Shown here: positions 10,054 to 20,500 of the stretch, one piece after another | Layout: every line of letters begins with the position of its first letter | Numbering within the stretch: the stretch's first letter is position 1 | Assembly (NCBI RefSeq): GCF_040581485.1 | Contig: NC_090130.1 | Span: forward strand, 18,045,656-18,109,655 | Length of the DNA stretch: 64,000 nucleotides | Direction of reading: 5' to 3' | DNA from: Linepithema humile | Taxonomy: Eukaryota > Arthropoda > Insecta > Hymenoptera > Formicidae | Translations under genes and position numbers: made by a program | The notes under the pieces: model-generated | What the model was told of the DNA's origin: nothing | What the model saw: the letters and a program-made list of their open reading frames with translations, nothing else | Databases searched by the model: none

Positions 10054-13000
10054 TTAATTTTACAGTGTAATGTAAATTTATCACGACAGGCACAAGATAA
10101 TCTGGGTCACTTGATGGAAGAAAGGAATGCTGGACTCGCTGTTGTGAGTGAGCCGAATTCTGTGCCCGAAGATGACAGGTGGGTGAAAGATAATTCCGTA
10201 CCTCCTAAGGCCGCCATCTGGTGGCGTAGGAAAGAAAATAGATTTTCTCCGATGATGCGTTTGGAGACAGGTCGCGGGTTTTGCGCTGTCAAATGGAATA
10301 ATATTGTTCTTGTCAGCTGTTATATATCACCCAACACACCGTTACCTTTATATAATGAATTTTTGGAGAATGTTCAGCTAGTTATTTTGAAGTACAAAAA
10401 TTCCCCACTTTTGCTGTTGGGGGATTTTAATGCTCGCCATAATAAATGGGATAAGAGAGGTAAAAATAAGAAGGGTGTTCTTTTGAATGACTGGCTGGAC
10501 AGTTTAAATCTAATTGTTGTTAATGATACCTTTGCAACGACTTGTGTTCGATATCGCGGGGAATCGGTTATTGATTTAGTTATTTGTAATTCAAAAGCAA
10601 GAAATTTAATATTGAAATGCAAGGTTGAAAAGGATACGGTTACTCTCTCGGACCATAGACTAATTAGTATAGAGATAAAGTCAAAGCTAGCTAGAGAAAA
10701 GTCACTAGCCGTTGGCTGCAGTTTTCCTAAGTGGAATTTTAAGAAATTAGATGTAGAATCTTTAAAAATGGCAGCGGTGGGGAAAGCCTGGGACTATAAC
10801 GAATTGACCCTGGTTACATCTGAGCGCATCGTTGAATGGGTGAATAAAGCACTTCATGAAATTAGTGACTTGAGCATGCCTAGGAATAGTGGACGTTTTC
10901 GCAACTCTGCATATTGGTGGAGTAGCGAACTCGATGCCCTTAGGAGGGCTGTAGTCGGGGCAAGGAGGGTTCTCTCTAGATCCAGGAAAAAAGCGAATGG
11001 AGATTCTCTAGTTAGATATAGGGAATATCGTACCACCCTATGGAACTATAGAATGGGCATAAAAAGGGCTAAAGCTAAGGCGTGGGATGAACTCCTTAGA
11101 GATCTGAACGAGGATCCATGGGGTCTTCCCTATAAATTAGTATTTAAAAAGCTTAGACCTGCGTCGCACACGGTTAGTGAATCGCTTCCACCTGAGAATG
11201 TTATTACAATTGTTCGCGCTTTGTTTCCGGATGGGGGAGACGATATTGAAGAACAGGCTGAATTCCTTCCGGTTTGGAATAATGATATTAATGTTAGAGA
11301 GGTAGAGATAAAGGATGCGATTAAGAAACTACGAGGGTGCAAGAAGGCACCGGGACCGGATGGGATTTTGGGGGGTATAATCTCGGGATGTGCCGGAGAT
11401 TTCATGGAGGTATGGACTTCTTGTTTTAATACATGTTTTAGGGAGGGGAAATTCCCTAAAGCTTGGAAAAAAGCTAGATTGGTCTTGCTTAAGAAAAAGG
11501 ATGGTCCAATGTTGGATCCTGGTACGTATAGACCTATTTGTCTCTTAGATGAATCATCTAAACTCTTTGAGAGAATCATAGTTAACAGAATACACGAACA
11601 CCTGTTATCAACCGGTTGTATGTCTGATAATCAATTTGGTTTTCGTAAGGGGAAGTCTACTATTGATGCGATTCTTAGATTACGCGAAATAGTTTCTGGA
11701 GAATTAAATGCGGGAAGGCTGGTTATTGGAGTCAGCTTCGATATTAAGAACGCCTTTAATTCTATGCCTTGGCGGGTTATCCGGGACGCCATGACCTCCA
11801 TGGAATTTCCGGGGTATTTGAGAAGGATAATATCCAGTTATTTGTCGGATAGAAGCCTTACATATATCGACGCGAATGGTGGCACCTGTATTTCGAAGAT
11901 GTCATGTGGTGTTCCACAGGGTTCGGTCCTGGGACCGACTCTGTGGAATATTGGTTACAACGCAGTACTAAATTTATCTCTGCCTGAGAACTGTTGGGTA
12001 ATCTGTTATGCGGATGATACTATTTTGTTAGTGTCGGGAGAAGATTATGACATGGTTCGAGAGAAGGCTATGTTTTCCGCCAACATAGTTGTAAGGTCTA
12101 TAGAGAGTATGAATTTGGAAATATCACCACATAAAACGGAGGCTATGGTCTTTCCGGCCACTGTACTCAGGGGTGGTTCTTCCAAGAGTATTTTTATAAA
12201 AGACAGGGACATAAGGATTTCGGGTAACATGAAGTATTTGGGGATATTCTTGGATGGTGATTGGAATTTCTCCTTTCACTTTAAACAGGTGTCTGTTAAG
12301 GTGGGAAAGGTTATTGGTACTCTTGGAAGAATCATGCCTAACTGTGGTGGACCGAGCGAGAGGAAAAGGAAGTTGTACCTCAATATGGTGCTCTCGGTTA
12401 TTCTGTATGGGGCGCCTGTCTGGTACGAATCGTTTAACCAGAATAAACAGGCTAGGTTATTAATGGAAAGAGTTATGAGGAAAATAACACAGAGGGTTTG
12501 TTGCACCTATCGCACGGTCTCCTACACGGCTTCGATGGTTCTGTCCGGTACACTGCCAATCGAATACTCAGCGAGGAGACTGGCGATTATGTTTGAGCGA
12601 CTTAGAATAGCCAAATCACAAGGGGAAGAATTTTCCCCTAGATCTAGGGAGATTTTTAGTTCGAGGGTTAAACTCGACGCACTTCAGGCCTGGACTGGGG
12701 AACTGGAGGCAATGGGTGATAATCAGCCGGGTTTCAGGGTTCGAGAAGCGATTTGTCCAATTCTAACGGAATGGGTAAATAGGAAATTTGGATGGATTAC
12801 GTTCCATATGGCACAAATCCTTACCGATCATGGATGTTTGAACAGTTTCCTGTATAAGATAAATAGAGCACCTTCACCCTTGTGCTCCCACTGTCTCCAG
12901 GAGGTTGATACTGCCCAGCATACGCTGGAATTTTGTCAGGCCTGGAATGTGGAAAGGGAGGCGTTAATAGCCTCGATCGGCGACCGGTTAGACTTACCCT

Positions 13001-13158
13001 CTGTGGTTGCTTCCATTTTGGAAGATGATGGGAAATGGAGAGCGTTTTCCAGATTTTGCGGAATAATTATGCGAAAGAAAGAAATAGCTGAGCGTGAAAG
13101 ACAGGCCCTGGATCGGAGTCAGGCGGTTGGCTTTCTTGATCCCGAGGCATCAGACTAA
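10051..13158 (+). CDS. ORF2, endonuclease/reverse transcriptase of element A
   Basis: The 1035-residue protein would nick the target and copy the RNA by target-primed reverse transcription. Residues 1 to about 215 are the apurinic-type endonuclease: an LQCNVN start, Glu-Pro near 35, GDFNARH at 124-130 and LSDHR at the end of the domain. The reverse transcriptase follows, with TYRPICLL, QFGFRKGKST, the first catalytic Asp at about 564 (FDIKNAF), PQGSVLGP and YADD at 653-656. A C-terminal knuckle C-x2-C-x8-H-x4-C occupies residues 945-962. All expected catalytic residues are present and no stop or frameshift is seen, so the copy could encode active protein. The start at the TAATG overlap is supported because the endonuclease motif begins within the first ten residues. 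Confidence 0.95.
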   Translation: MLILQCNVNLSRQAQDNLGHLMEERNAGLAVVSEPNSVPEDDRWVKDNSVPPKAAIWWRRKENRFSPMMRLETGRGFCAVKWNNIVLVSCYISPNTPLPLYNEFLENVQLVILKYKNSPLLLLGDFNARHNKWDKRGKNKKGVLLNDWLDSLNLIVVNDTFATTCVRYRGESVIDLVICNSKARNLILKCKVEKDTVTLSDHRLISIEIKSKLAREKSLAVGCSFPKWNFKKLDVESLKMAAVGKAWDYNELTLVTSERIVEWVNKALHEISDLSMPRNSGRFRNSAYWWSSELDALRRAVVGARRVLSRSRKKANGDSLVRYREYRTTLWNYRMGIKRAKAKAWDELLRDLNEDPWGLPYKLVFKKLRPASHTVSESLPPENVITIVRALFPDGGDDIEEQAEFLPVWNNDINVREVEIKDAIKKLRGCKKAPGPDGILGGIISGCAGDFMEVWTSCFNTCFREGKFPKAWKKARLVLLKKKDGPMLDPGTYRPICLLDESSKLFERIIVNRIHEHLLSTGCMSDNQFGFRKGKSTIDAILRLREIVSGELNAGRLVIGVSFDIKNAFNSMPWRVIRDAMTSMEFPGYLRRIISSYLSDRSLTYIDANGGTCISKMSCGVPQGSVLGPTLWNIGYNAVLNLSLPENCWVICYADDTILLVSGEDYDMVREKAMFSANIVVRSIESMNLEISPHKTEAMVFPATVLRGGSSKSIFIKDRDIRISGNMKYLGIFLDGDWNFSFHFKQVSVKVGKVIGTLGRIMPNCGGPSERKRKLYLNMVLSVILYGAPVWYESFNQNKQARLLMERVMRKITQRVCCTYRTVSYTASMVLSGTLPIEYSARRLAIMFERLRIAKSQGEEFSPRSREIFSSRVKLDALQAWTGELEAMGDNQPGFRVREAICPILTEWVNRKFGWITFHMAQILTDHGCLNSFLYKINRAPSPLCSHCLQEVDTAQHTLEFCQAWNVEREALIASIGDRLDLPSVVASILEDDGKWRAFSRFCGIIMRKKEIAERERQALDRSQAVGFLDPEASD

Positions 13159-13314
13159 TACGAATTTTAGGATATATATTTTTTTATGTAAGAAATGTAA
13201 ATATGAGTTTGAATTGTCAGTGTTATTATATCTAGTTAGTTTTAGTTAGTTATATACTATATATTTAGTTAGTTATTCTTATAGAGGTCCCGTTAAAAAA
13301 AAAAAAAAAAAAAA
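13159..13314 (+). other. AT-rich 3' UTR of element A with internal poly(A)
   Basis: This short AT-rich tail has three TTAGTTAGTT-like repeats and ends in CGTT followed by 20 A (13295-13314). In composition it matches element A. A poly(A) here suggests that this is the native 3' end of A and that the next 369 bp are foreign. Confidence 0.6.
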
Positions 13315-13683
13315 TAAGTAAGGGCCTGAGGGCAAGGTCAGGGAGGAAGTGGAGTCATGCTCTCGAAGTAATCCCACTTCCTTTCTATTCGTGGCTAGAG
13401 AGGGGCGAGAGGTGAGTTTTTTAGCTGGTAGGCGGTCGAGATGACCATCCGAGATCCGGAAGGCCATGGTCATGCGGTCTGATTCCATCCCAAATCCCGG
13501 TTTTATCCTTCCCGCATGGATACTGGATTCTGGTTTGGATGAGGATTTGTGGTCCTATGGTTACTGCGGGGAACATCTCGGATGTGAGTTTCGGTCGAAT
13601 CCAGCACTACCCTGGGGTACGGGCTCCAGGGTGTCTTTTAGAAGATTTTTCTCATCTCCGTAAACAAAAAAAAAAAAAAAAAA
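13315..13683 (+). mobile_element. Orphan GC-richer 3' tail of another R1-like element, with poly(A)
   Basis: This segment is richer in GC than element A. It contains hairpins (GGAAGTGG...CCACTTCC near its start; ACCCTGG...CCAGGGT near 13610-13635) and ends in 18 A followed by GGTTAAAATAGG. It has no credible gene. It looks like the structured 3' UTR of a second R1-type element attached without its ORFs, either by 5'-truncated insertion into the tail of A or by template switching. It is not recognisably the 3' UTR of element B. Confidence 0.45.
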
Positions 13684-13908
13684 GGTTAAAATAGGTTAAA
13701 AGAGATTGAAGCAAACCAAGAAGCGTTCTGCTCTCCTTTCAAAAACTACTTATCGCACGCAATTTTGCTAAAGGAAAAAGTTTTGTTTTTTTTAGCCTAA
13801 TGTATCACGCCTTGCATTCCGTGGGTGCAAATTTAGGGAAACTCTGAATAATATATTTTAATATGTTACATGTTATAATATATTGTATTATGTTACAATA
13901 AAATTAAG
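13684..13908. other. Short minisatellite remnant plus about 200 bp of unique spacer
   Basis: Two units of GGTTAAAATA (13684-13703) follow the poly(A). They are followed by about 200 bp of unique sequence with no gene or obvious repeat, AT-rich at its right end, before the minisatellite resumes. Confidence 0.6.
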
Positions 13909-14281
13909 AGGTTAAAATAGGTTAAAATAGGTTAAAATAGTTTAAATTAGGTTAAACTAGGTTAAAATAGGTTAAAATAAATTAAATTAGGTTAAGAGTT
14001 TAAAATAGGTTAAACTAGGTTAAAATAGGTTAAACTAGGTTAAAATAGGTTATAATAGGTTAAATTAGGTTAAAATAGGTTAAATTAGGTTAAAATAGTT
14101 TAAACTAGGTTAAAATAGGTTAAAATAAGTTAAATTAGGTTAAACTAGGTTAAACAAGGTTAAAATAGGTTAAATTAGGTTAAACTATGTTAAACTAGGT
14201 TAAATTAGGTTAAAATAAGTTAAAAGAGGTTAAAATAGGTTAAACTAGGTTAAAATAGGTTATAATAGGTTAAATTAGGTT
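13909..14281 (+). repeat. (AGGTTAAAAT)n minisatellite, left of element B, with 210-bp higher-order period
   Basis: About 37 units of 10 bp, mostly GGTTAAAATA with variants such as TTAAACTAGG, TTAAATTAGG and TTATAATAGG. The rare unit GTTATAATAG recurs at 14049 and 14259, 210 bp apart, with similar neighbours. The array therefore has a 21-unit higher-order arrangement. It ends GGTT at 14278-14281, where element B begins. Confidence 0.9.
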
Positions 14282-14957
14282 TAGAGGAGAAAACCTCGAT
14301 AAAAAACCGGGGACCGGCCTCGTCAGCCCAGAGGGGCAGCCGGGGGAGGAAGGACACCTCGGTAAAAAACCTATGGAGAAGGAAAACTCCGAATCAAACC
14401 CGGGGCGTGGTCGACCTCGTTAGCACGTCGGTGCTCCGGCATAGTGACCCGTGGAAGGTAAACCACGTAAAATAATCCCGGGCTGGCTGGGCTCGTAAGT
14501 CTCGACTAGCGGGGCATCCAGCCAGGGACCGGCGACTCGGATCTCTTTAGGAGGCCCGGGGCGCCGGCCCCAGGGAAGGGATGTGGGGCTCGGTCGGGGG
14601 TGTCTGGGGCTGGGGAGGCTTGCCTCTCGCTGCCTGGCGTCGACGGCCGAGCGTCCCACAATGGGGCATCAAGGGAGAAACTCCCTACAACTTACAGGAG
14701 TGACGGACCGACATACTCGGGTTTGGGTACTACGGGCCGGATCTTTTCGCGCTAGAAGAGACGGAGATGATCAAAGGCGGGTTCTTTGGGAAACTCTTCC
14801 GGGGATCCGGTTCGATCCGGTAGTTAAGGCTACCCGGCGCGGGGCTGGGCTTAGGCTTGATTGCGGTGTATTCGGGCAGGACGGGCTCGTCGGCTGGGTT
14901 AAGGCAATCGTCCTAGGTGAAGGCCACACCGAAATAAAACCATCTTTTATAAAAATC
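14282..14957 (+). other. 5' UTR of element B
   Basis: GC-rich leader with small inverted repeats such as GAGG-AGAAAA-CCTC at the very start. The ORF1 frame stays open back to an ATG at 14583, but the upstream 125 codons read like translated UTR, without gag-like charge or motifs. I therefore treat it as leader. Confidence 0.6.
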
Positions 14958-17507
14958 ATGATGAGTACAACAAATATGGAGACGTCCTTACTGTCTCAGG
15001 GGCTTTCGGAGGCTCCAGAGATCGGGCGCAGAAACAGTATCGTCCCAGCTGGATCTGTGTCCGCTCCTCACGAGGGGAAATCATACTATGGGCTGTCTGA
15101 CGCGTTGCCAGCGTGCGCGCCTGACAACAATGCTAGCGCTGAGTGCATCATGGAGCTGGAGAGCCCATCTCCACCACAAGGGTCACTACAATCACCCCCG
15201 AGCGGGACGCAGCTCTTCAACATAGGAGCGATAGCAATAAGTAGCAGCGACGATGAGGAGGATGCGGCGCTTAGTAACCGCCGCCGCCTATACAAAGCTC
15301 GCCCCCGCCCCAACAGCAGAGGCAGGAAAGTATATGTGACAGAGGGCCGCAGGCGCGCAAACATACTTCGCTCAGACAGTGAGCAAGAGAAAGAAGATGA
15401 ATCCGACCAAGAGGAATCTGAAACAACAACAGCGACAGTTGCGACAACAGCAGCGACAGTAGCGACAGTAGCGACAACAGCAGTAGAAGGAATGGCGGCG
15501 AGCCAAACTGAGAAAAAGAGAGGTCGAGGTCGCCCTCCAACGACCTATGAATACGTAGGGCTTGCCAAAGCCAAAAAGAGAGTTGCCGAGTTGGAGCAGG
15601 AAGAGCTTGAGAGACGAGCGGAACTAGAACTCCTGGACAGCATGGCCCTTAAACGAAAGGAGGAAGAAGAAATGAGGAGCAAGCTACATCGAGGTATGGT
15701 GCAGGATATTCTCACTCAACCATCGAAGAGCAGTGAAAAACTGCAAGACAACTGTGACAGGAGAATTCTCCTGACCTCAGTGGGAAATGCAGTGGGCACG
15801 ATCAAAGAAGTTGCAGTCAAATCTGGCAATCTCAAGGGCACATATGTCAAAGCTCTAAGAATCGCGACCCAACAGATCTCAACGGCGATGGAGACTCTGG
15901 CCAATCTTACCGCCAGTGACGAAATCACTAGGCTCGAGAAAGAGAACAACCAGCTAAAAAAAGAGATGGAATCTTTACGAGAAGAAATGCGAGAACTTCG
16001 CGAGCAAATCAAGGCGCAGAAGACAAGCAGCTTTGCCATAAAAGGCAGGAGTCCCTCTCCGTATGCAATGGAAGAAGACGTGTGTATGGAAGAGAGAGAA
16101 AGAAAAAGAGAGTCACGTCCACGCAGACTCTCTCTCCCACCCCCCCCAACCCCGCTACAGGGTGACTCCTCACAACCTTTGGCGAAGATGACGGGGGATA
16201 TCATCAGACAGGTGGGAGAGATGATCAATGCGAGATTTGAGGCCATACAATCTCGCCTACTCCCAGAGGAGAAACTAAGACCACCCCTGGGAGTTGAAGG
16301 AGTCTCCAAGGGCCCACAGCCCCCTAAGGAAACGATCAAGAAGAAAAAGGAGAACCCGAAAAAGACCTCCAAGAAGAAAGCGGCAGATAAAAACAGTGGG
16401 GGACCCCCCACACCTGTAACTATGTCGCAAGAGGCCCTCGCCAGTAAAAACACCTCAAAAAAGGTCACCCCTGCGGTGACCTTCGTCGAGGTGCTTAAGA
16501 GAGGGAAGCACCTAAAGGTAAAGCCCGCCCTGACAGCGGAAAAAGGACAAGTCAGCAAACCGGCAACCAACAAAGGACCGGGCGGTGTCAAGTCAAAAGA
16601 CAGAGACGGTGACGCGAGCGCGAAGAAGAAAAAGACGAGAGCGCCGCGCCAAACTGCGGCGGTGGTACTAACCATCCCCCCGGAGACGGAGGAGAAACAT
16701 TCCTGGGAGAAGATCCTCTCTGAAGCAAGGAAGAGGGTCCCTCTCAAGGAAATCGAGGTCGACTATTTAAGGAGCAGACCAACGAGAAGTGGAGGATACC
16801 TCATGGAGGTTCCAGGAGAGGGAAGCAACGCAAAGGCGGACAAATTGGCGGATCGACTGAGAGAAACGATCGGAGTCCAAATGGGGATCCAAATAAGCAG
16901 ACCGGTTGCCCGATCCGAGCTGCGCATTCAAGGAGTGGACATCTCGGTCACGGAAGAGGAATTAAAACTCGTCGTGGCCGAGGCCGGGGGCTGCCCCGAG
17001 CACGAGGTGCAGGTAGGCACCCGCAGAATTGTGGCATCACAGAAGGCCGGATACTGGCTCAGATGCCCTGTGAAAGCCGCAGCCAAATTGGCGGCACTAG
17101 GGAAGTTGAGAGTGGGATGGACGATGGCAAAGATAGAGCCACTGAGAGCCCGCCCACTACAATGTTTCCGCTGCCTGGAGGCAGGACACACGAGGCAGCA
17201 GTGCACAGCGGAGGTGGACCGAAGCGATAGATGTTACCGTTGCGGGCAGGGGGGACACTTGGCGGCTGCATGTAACGCGGCCCCCAGGTGCCCCCTTTGC
17301 ACAGATCTGGGACGGCCCAATAACCATAGGTTAGGGTCAAAAGCATGTACCCCTCCCCCTAAAAGGGGGAGAGGTAATGCGAAAAGAAAAGGGGTAGGAG
17401 AGGAGAGAGTGGGTGGACAAGAGGCTCTACCCACTCCCTCCTCTGGGGTGGATACTCTCTCCCGCGTGTTGAATAGCGGCCTGGAGGAGGCCATGGACAC
17501 GGCCTAG
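14958..17507 (+). CDS. ORF1, gag-like protein of element B
   Basis: From the ATG at 14958 the protein is 849 residues, close to the 860 of element A; the frame is open upstream to 14583. I chose 14958 (followed by a second ATG) because the length matches A and because acidic, serine-rich gag-like sequence starts there. An Ala/Thr-rich repeat is encoded at about 15422-15485, followed by a charged coiled-coil region. The R1-type gag domain precedes three zinc knuckles, the first two beginning at about residues 736 and 759 (C-x2-C-x4-H-x4-C each) and the third of C-x2-C-x8-H type, as in element A. It would bind element RNA. The stop is two bases upstream of the ORF2 ATG. No disruption is seen. 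Confidence 0.9.
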   Translation: MMSTTNMETSLLSQGLSEAPEIGRRNSIVPAGSVSAPHEGKSYYGLSDALPACAPDNNASAECIMELESPSPPQGSLQSPPSGTQLFNIGAIAISSSDDEEDAALSNRRRLYKARPRPNSRGRKVYVTEGRRRANILRSDSEQEKEDESDQEESETTTATVATTAATVATVATTAVEGMAASQTEKKRGRGRPPTTYEYVGLAKAKKRVAELEQEELERRAELELLDSMALKRKEEEEMRSKLHRGMVQDILTQPSKSSEKLQDNCDRRILLTSVGNAVGTIKEVAVKSGNLKGTYVKALRIATQQISTAMETLANLTASDEITRLEKENNQLKKEMESLREEMRELREQIKAQKTSSFAIKGRSPSPYAMEEDVCMEERERKRESRPRRLSLPPPPTPLQGDSSQPLAKMTGDIIRQVGEMINARFEAIQSRLLPEEKLRPPLGVEGVSKGPQPPKETIKKKKENPKKTSKKKAADKNSGGPPTPVTMSQEALASKNTSKKVTPAVTFVEVLKRGKHLKVKPALTAEKGQVSKPATNKGPGGVKSKDRDGDASAKKKKTRAPRQTAAVVLTIPPETEEKHSWEKILSEARKRVPLKEIEVDYLRSRPTRSGGYLMEVPGEGSNAKADKLADRLRETIGVQMGIQISRPVARSELRIQGVDISVTEEELKLVVAEAGGCPEHEVQVGTRRIVASQKAGYWLRCPVKAAAKLAALGKLRVGWTMAKIEPLRARPLQCFRCLEAGHTRQQCTAEVDRSDRCYRCGQGGHLAAACNAAPRCPLCTDLGRPNNHRLGSKACTPPPKRGRGNAKRKGVGEERVGGQEALPTPSSGVDTLSRVLNSGLEEAMDTA

Positions 17508-17512
17508 AAATG
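17505..17512 (+). promoter_or_regulatory. TAGAAATG stop-start junction of element B
   Basis: The ORF1 stop TAG (17505-17507) is separated by two bases from the ORF2 ATG (17510-17512). The tight spacing suggests coupled termination and re-initiation. It differs from the TAATG overlap of element A, and whether it works as well is unknown. Confidence 0.6.
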
Positions 17513-20500
17513 GCGGTCCATGGCGTCCTTCAGGCAAACCTCAACCGCTCCGCTGCGGCGCAGGACCTCTTTGTTCAGCGCCTGGTGGAGTGGAGAATTG
17601 GCCTGGCCATAGTGGCCGAGCCGTACGCGGTCCCGACCAGGTCGAACTGGATCGGGAGTGCGTGCGGCTTGGCGGCCATCGTAGGAGAAGGCGGCCGCGA
17701 GGCCCTTCCCCTCTCCAAAGCGGGAGGGGGGAGGGGCTTTGCGATTGCAAGATGGGGGGAAATGTTAGTGGTGGGAGTGTACCTCTCGCCGAATCGGACG
17801 CTCGCCGTATTCGAGGGGGAACTGGGAGAGCTAGAGGCGGCGATTAGGCTGCTTCCGGCCCTTCCAATCATAGTGGCCGGGGATTTCAACGCCAAACACT
17901 CGGCGTGGGGATCCCCGGTCACGGACGCGAGGGGCGAGACGCTCGACCGGTGGGTGGCGGGGCTGGGCCTCGGCGTGATCAGCCGAGGATCGGCCCTCAC
18001 CTGCGTCAGGCACAATGGGGGCTCGGTAATAGATGTGACGTTCGCATGCCCCCGCGCCTCGCGCATGGTGTCCGGGTGGGGCGTGATGGAGGAGGAGGAG
18101 ACACTCTCCGATCATCGGTATGTGAGATTCGCGGTCTCCGATCCCTCCCTCGGAGCCCTGCTCGGACTGCCCACCGGCGGCGGGAGGGGGACTTCCACCA
18201 AATGGGCGCAGAGACGCCTAAACCGGGACCTGCTTATGGCAGCCGCTGTCGTGGAGGCCTGGGTCCTCGACGCTAGACCCAGGGTGCTAGAGGACGTCGA
18301 CGAGGGGGCCGCCTGGCTCCGGGGGGCCATGGAGCGAATCTGTGACATGGCTATGCCTCGGATACGGGCGGCCCCTCGCCGACGGGGGGTATACTGGTGG
18401 ACGCCCGAGCTCTCACGGCTGAGAGAGGAGTGTAACCGGGCGCGCCGCCGGTACACCCATCGCCGTAGACGGCAGGATCGGGACGCGGATACGGCAGCGG
18501 CCCCGCTGTGGGAGTCTTACAATTTGGCTCGTAAGGCTCTTCAGCGGGCCATAAGGCAGGCCAAGGCTAGTGCCTGGGAGGAGCTCGTTGGGACGATCGA
18601 CAAGGATCCGTGGGGGAGGCCGTATAAAATCGTTAGGAAAAAGTTGCGCGACAGTGGCCCCCCCATGACCGAGCGGTTGGATCCCCGGCTCCTGGGGGAC
18701 ATCGTTGCGGCCCTGTTCCCTCTGGGGCGGGACTGCGACGACCCCTCGGGAGTAGCCCCCGTCCGGGAGCCGAACAACTGGACGGAGGAGCTGGGGATCA
18801 CGCCCGTCGAGCTCAAAGGGGCCGTCGACCGGATCAAGGCGAAGAAAACGGCGCCGGGTCCGGACGGCGTCCCCGCCAGGGCGCTGGCCTTGGCCTCAGG
18901 GGCCCTGGGAGACGGTCTGAGGCATCTGTTCAACAGATGCCTCGAGACCGGGTGATTTCCCCCCGAGTGGAAGAGGGCCAGGCTAGTTCTGATCCCTAAG
19001 GAGGGTAGGCCCGCCGGGTCCCCCTCGGCATACCGCCCCATTTGTTTATTAAATGAAGCGGGAAAGATGTTTGAGCGCATCATCGCGACGCGAATCAACG
19101 ACTGCCTGTCGCGGGTGGGACCCGATCTGGCTGACTGCCAGTACGGATTCCGCGGGGGTCGCTCGACTATCGATGCGATTCAACGCGTAAGGACCTTCGC
19201 GGATGAAGCTGTTTCCCGGGGGATGGTGGTGATCGCGGTGTCCTTGGACATCGCCAATGCCTTCAACACCATCCCCTGGGAATGCATACGCCGGGCGCTC
19301 GTCTATCACCGGGTGCCCGCGTATGTGCGGTCGGTCGTCGGGGACTACCTCAGCGACAGGTGGCTCACATACCCGGGAAAATACGGGGCGGAACACCGGA
19401 GGGGGGTTCGATGCGGGGTCCCGCAGGGATCGGTGCTGGGACCGATACTGTGGGACCTCGCATACGACGGAGTATTGCGGGCTGCCCTCCTGGGGGGGCT
19501 CGGTGTCGTCTGCTATGCGGACGACACCTTGCTCCTAGTGCGGGGGAGAGACTGGGGCGAGACGAGCAGGCTCGCCACAGCCGGGGTGGAACTCCTCGTG
19601 GGCAGGATCAGGGGGCTGGGTCTCAACGTGGCGCTGCGAAAGACCGAGGCGGTGTGGTTCGCGGGGCCGCGAGTGAGGGGACCGCCGCGGGGGACCCGGC
19701 TCCTGATAGAGGGTACCGAGGTCGAGGTCCGGGCCCAGATGAAGTATCTGGGCCTGGTCCTCGACAGCCGGTGGAGTTTCGAGCCGCACTTCACGCGCTT
19801 GGCCCCCCGAATAAGGGCCGCGGCCTTCTGCCTGCGGCGCCTCATGGTCAATCTCGGGGGGCCGGGGGAGGGAGCACGTCGCCTCTACAACGGGGCGGTC
19901 CAAAGTATGGCCCTATATGGGGCCCCTATTTGGGCGGAGAAAATGGCGGCCAGTCGGCGCTGCCGGTCGATAATACGACAGACGCAGCGCTGCCTGGCCG
20001 TCGGTATAATAAGGGGGTACCGGACCGTCTCGTGGGAGGCGGCGTGTATAATCGCGGGATCGCTTCCGTGGACCCTCGCGGCGGCGATGTACTCGGACCT
20101 TTACTGGGACCGGGTGCGTCGCCGGCGGGAGGGACCTGGTGGGGAGATCGGAGCTGGCAACTCGCAAAGGGAGGAAGTGCGGCGGCTCCACACCCGGCGA
20201 CGCTACATAGGAATCTGGGAAGGGGATGTCGTCCATACGACATCCAGATCAGGGGCGCGCGTCGCCGGGGCCATCCGCCCGGTGTTCAAAGACTGGGTGG
20301 ATGGACGGACGGGACAACTTACGTTTAGATTGGTGCAGGTGCTCACCGGACACGGATGTTTCGGGGAGTACCTGCACCGCATAGGGAGAGAGCCCACGGA
20401 GGGTTGTCACCATTGCGGGGGTACCGGGGACACGGCGGACCACACCCTGCTGGAATGCCCAGCATGGGATGGGGGACGCCGTGTCCTCCGGGACTCGCTC

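Larger units (their letters stand above)
4366..13683 (+). mobile_element. R1-clade non-LTR retrotransposon A (TRAS/SART-like), AT-rich
   Basis: The element lies between GGTT (4362-4365) and a poly(A) tract of 18 (13666-13683) followed directly by GGTTAAAATAGG. It has the R1-clade plan: a gag-like ORF1 with three zinc knuckles, then an ORF2 with N-terminal apurinic-type endonuclease, reverse transcriptase and a C-terminal CCHC motif. Both ORFs are uninterrupted. The 9.3-kb length is large because of a 3.1-kb leader and an extra 3' segment after an internal poly(A) at 13295-13314. The true 3' end of the element itself may be 13314. The 5' end is placed where the minisatellite stops. The clade assignment is secure from domain order and motifs; the closest named family is not determined. 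Confidence 0.88.

Noticed and set aside
14282..14400. HDV-like self-cleaving ribozyme at the 5' end of element B
   Set aside because: Small hairpins are present, but I could not fit the nested double-pseudoknot pattern by eye. A covariance-model search would settle it.
14583..14957. N-terminal extension of element B ORF1 from an upstream ATG
   Set aside because: The frame is open, but the 125 codons lack gag-like features and the protein from 14958 matches the length of its counterpart in element A. Kept as 5' UTR, with the alternative noted.
15716..16747. 343-codon minus-strand frame inside element B ORF1
   Set aside because: It is a shadow of the GC-rich gag frame, has Phe/Ser/Leu-rich random composition and no motif.
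19282..20328. 348-codon plus-strand alternative frame in element B ORF2
   Set aside because: It overlaps the authentic reverse-transcriptase frame, is Gly/Arg/Pro-rich and has no domain; the RT motifs are in the other frame.
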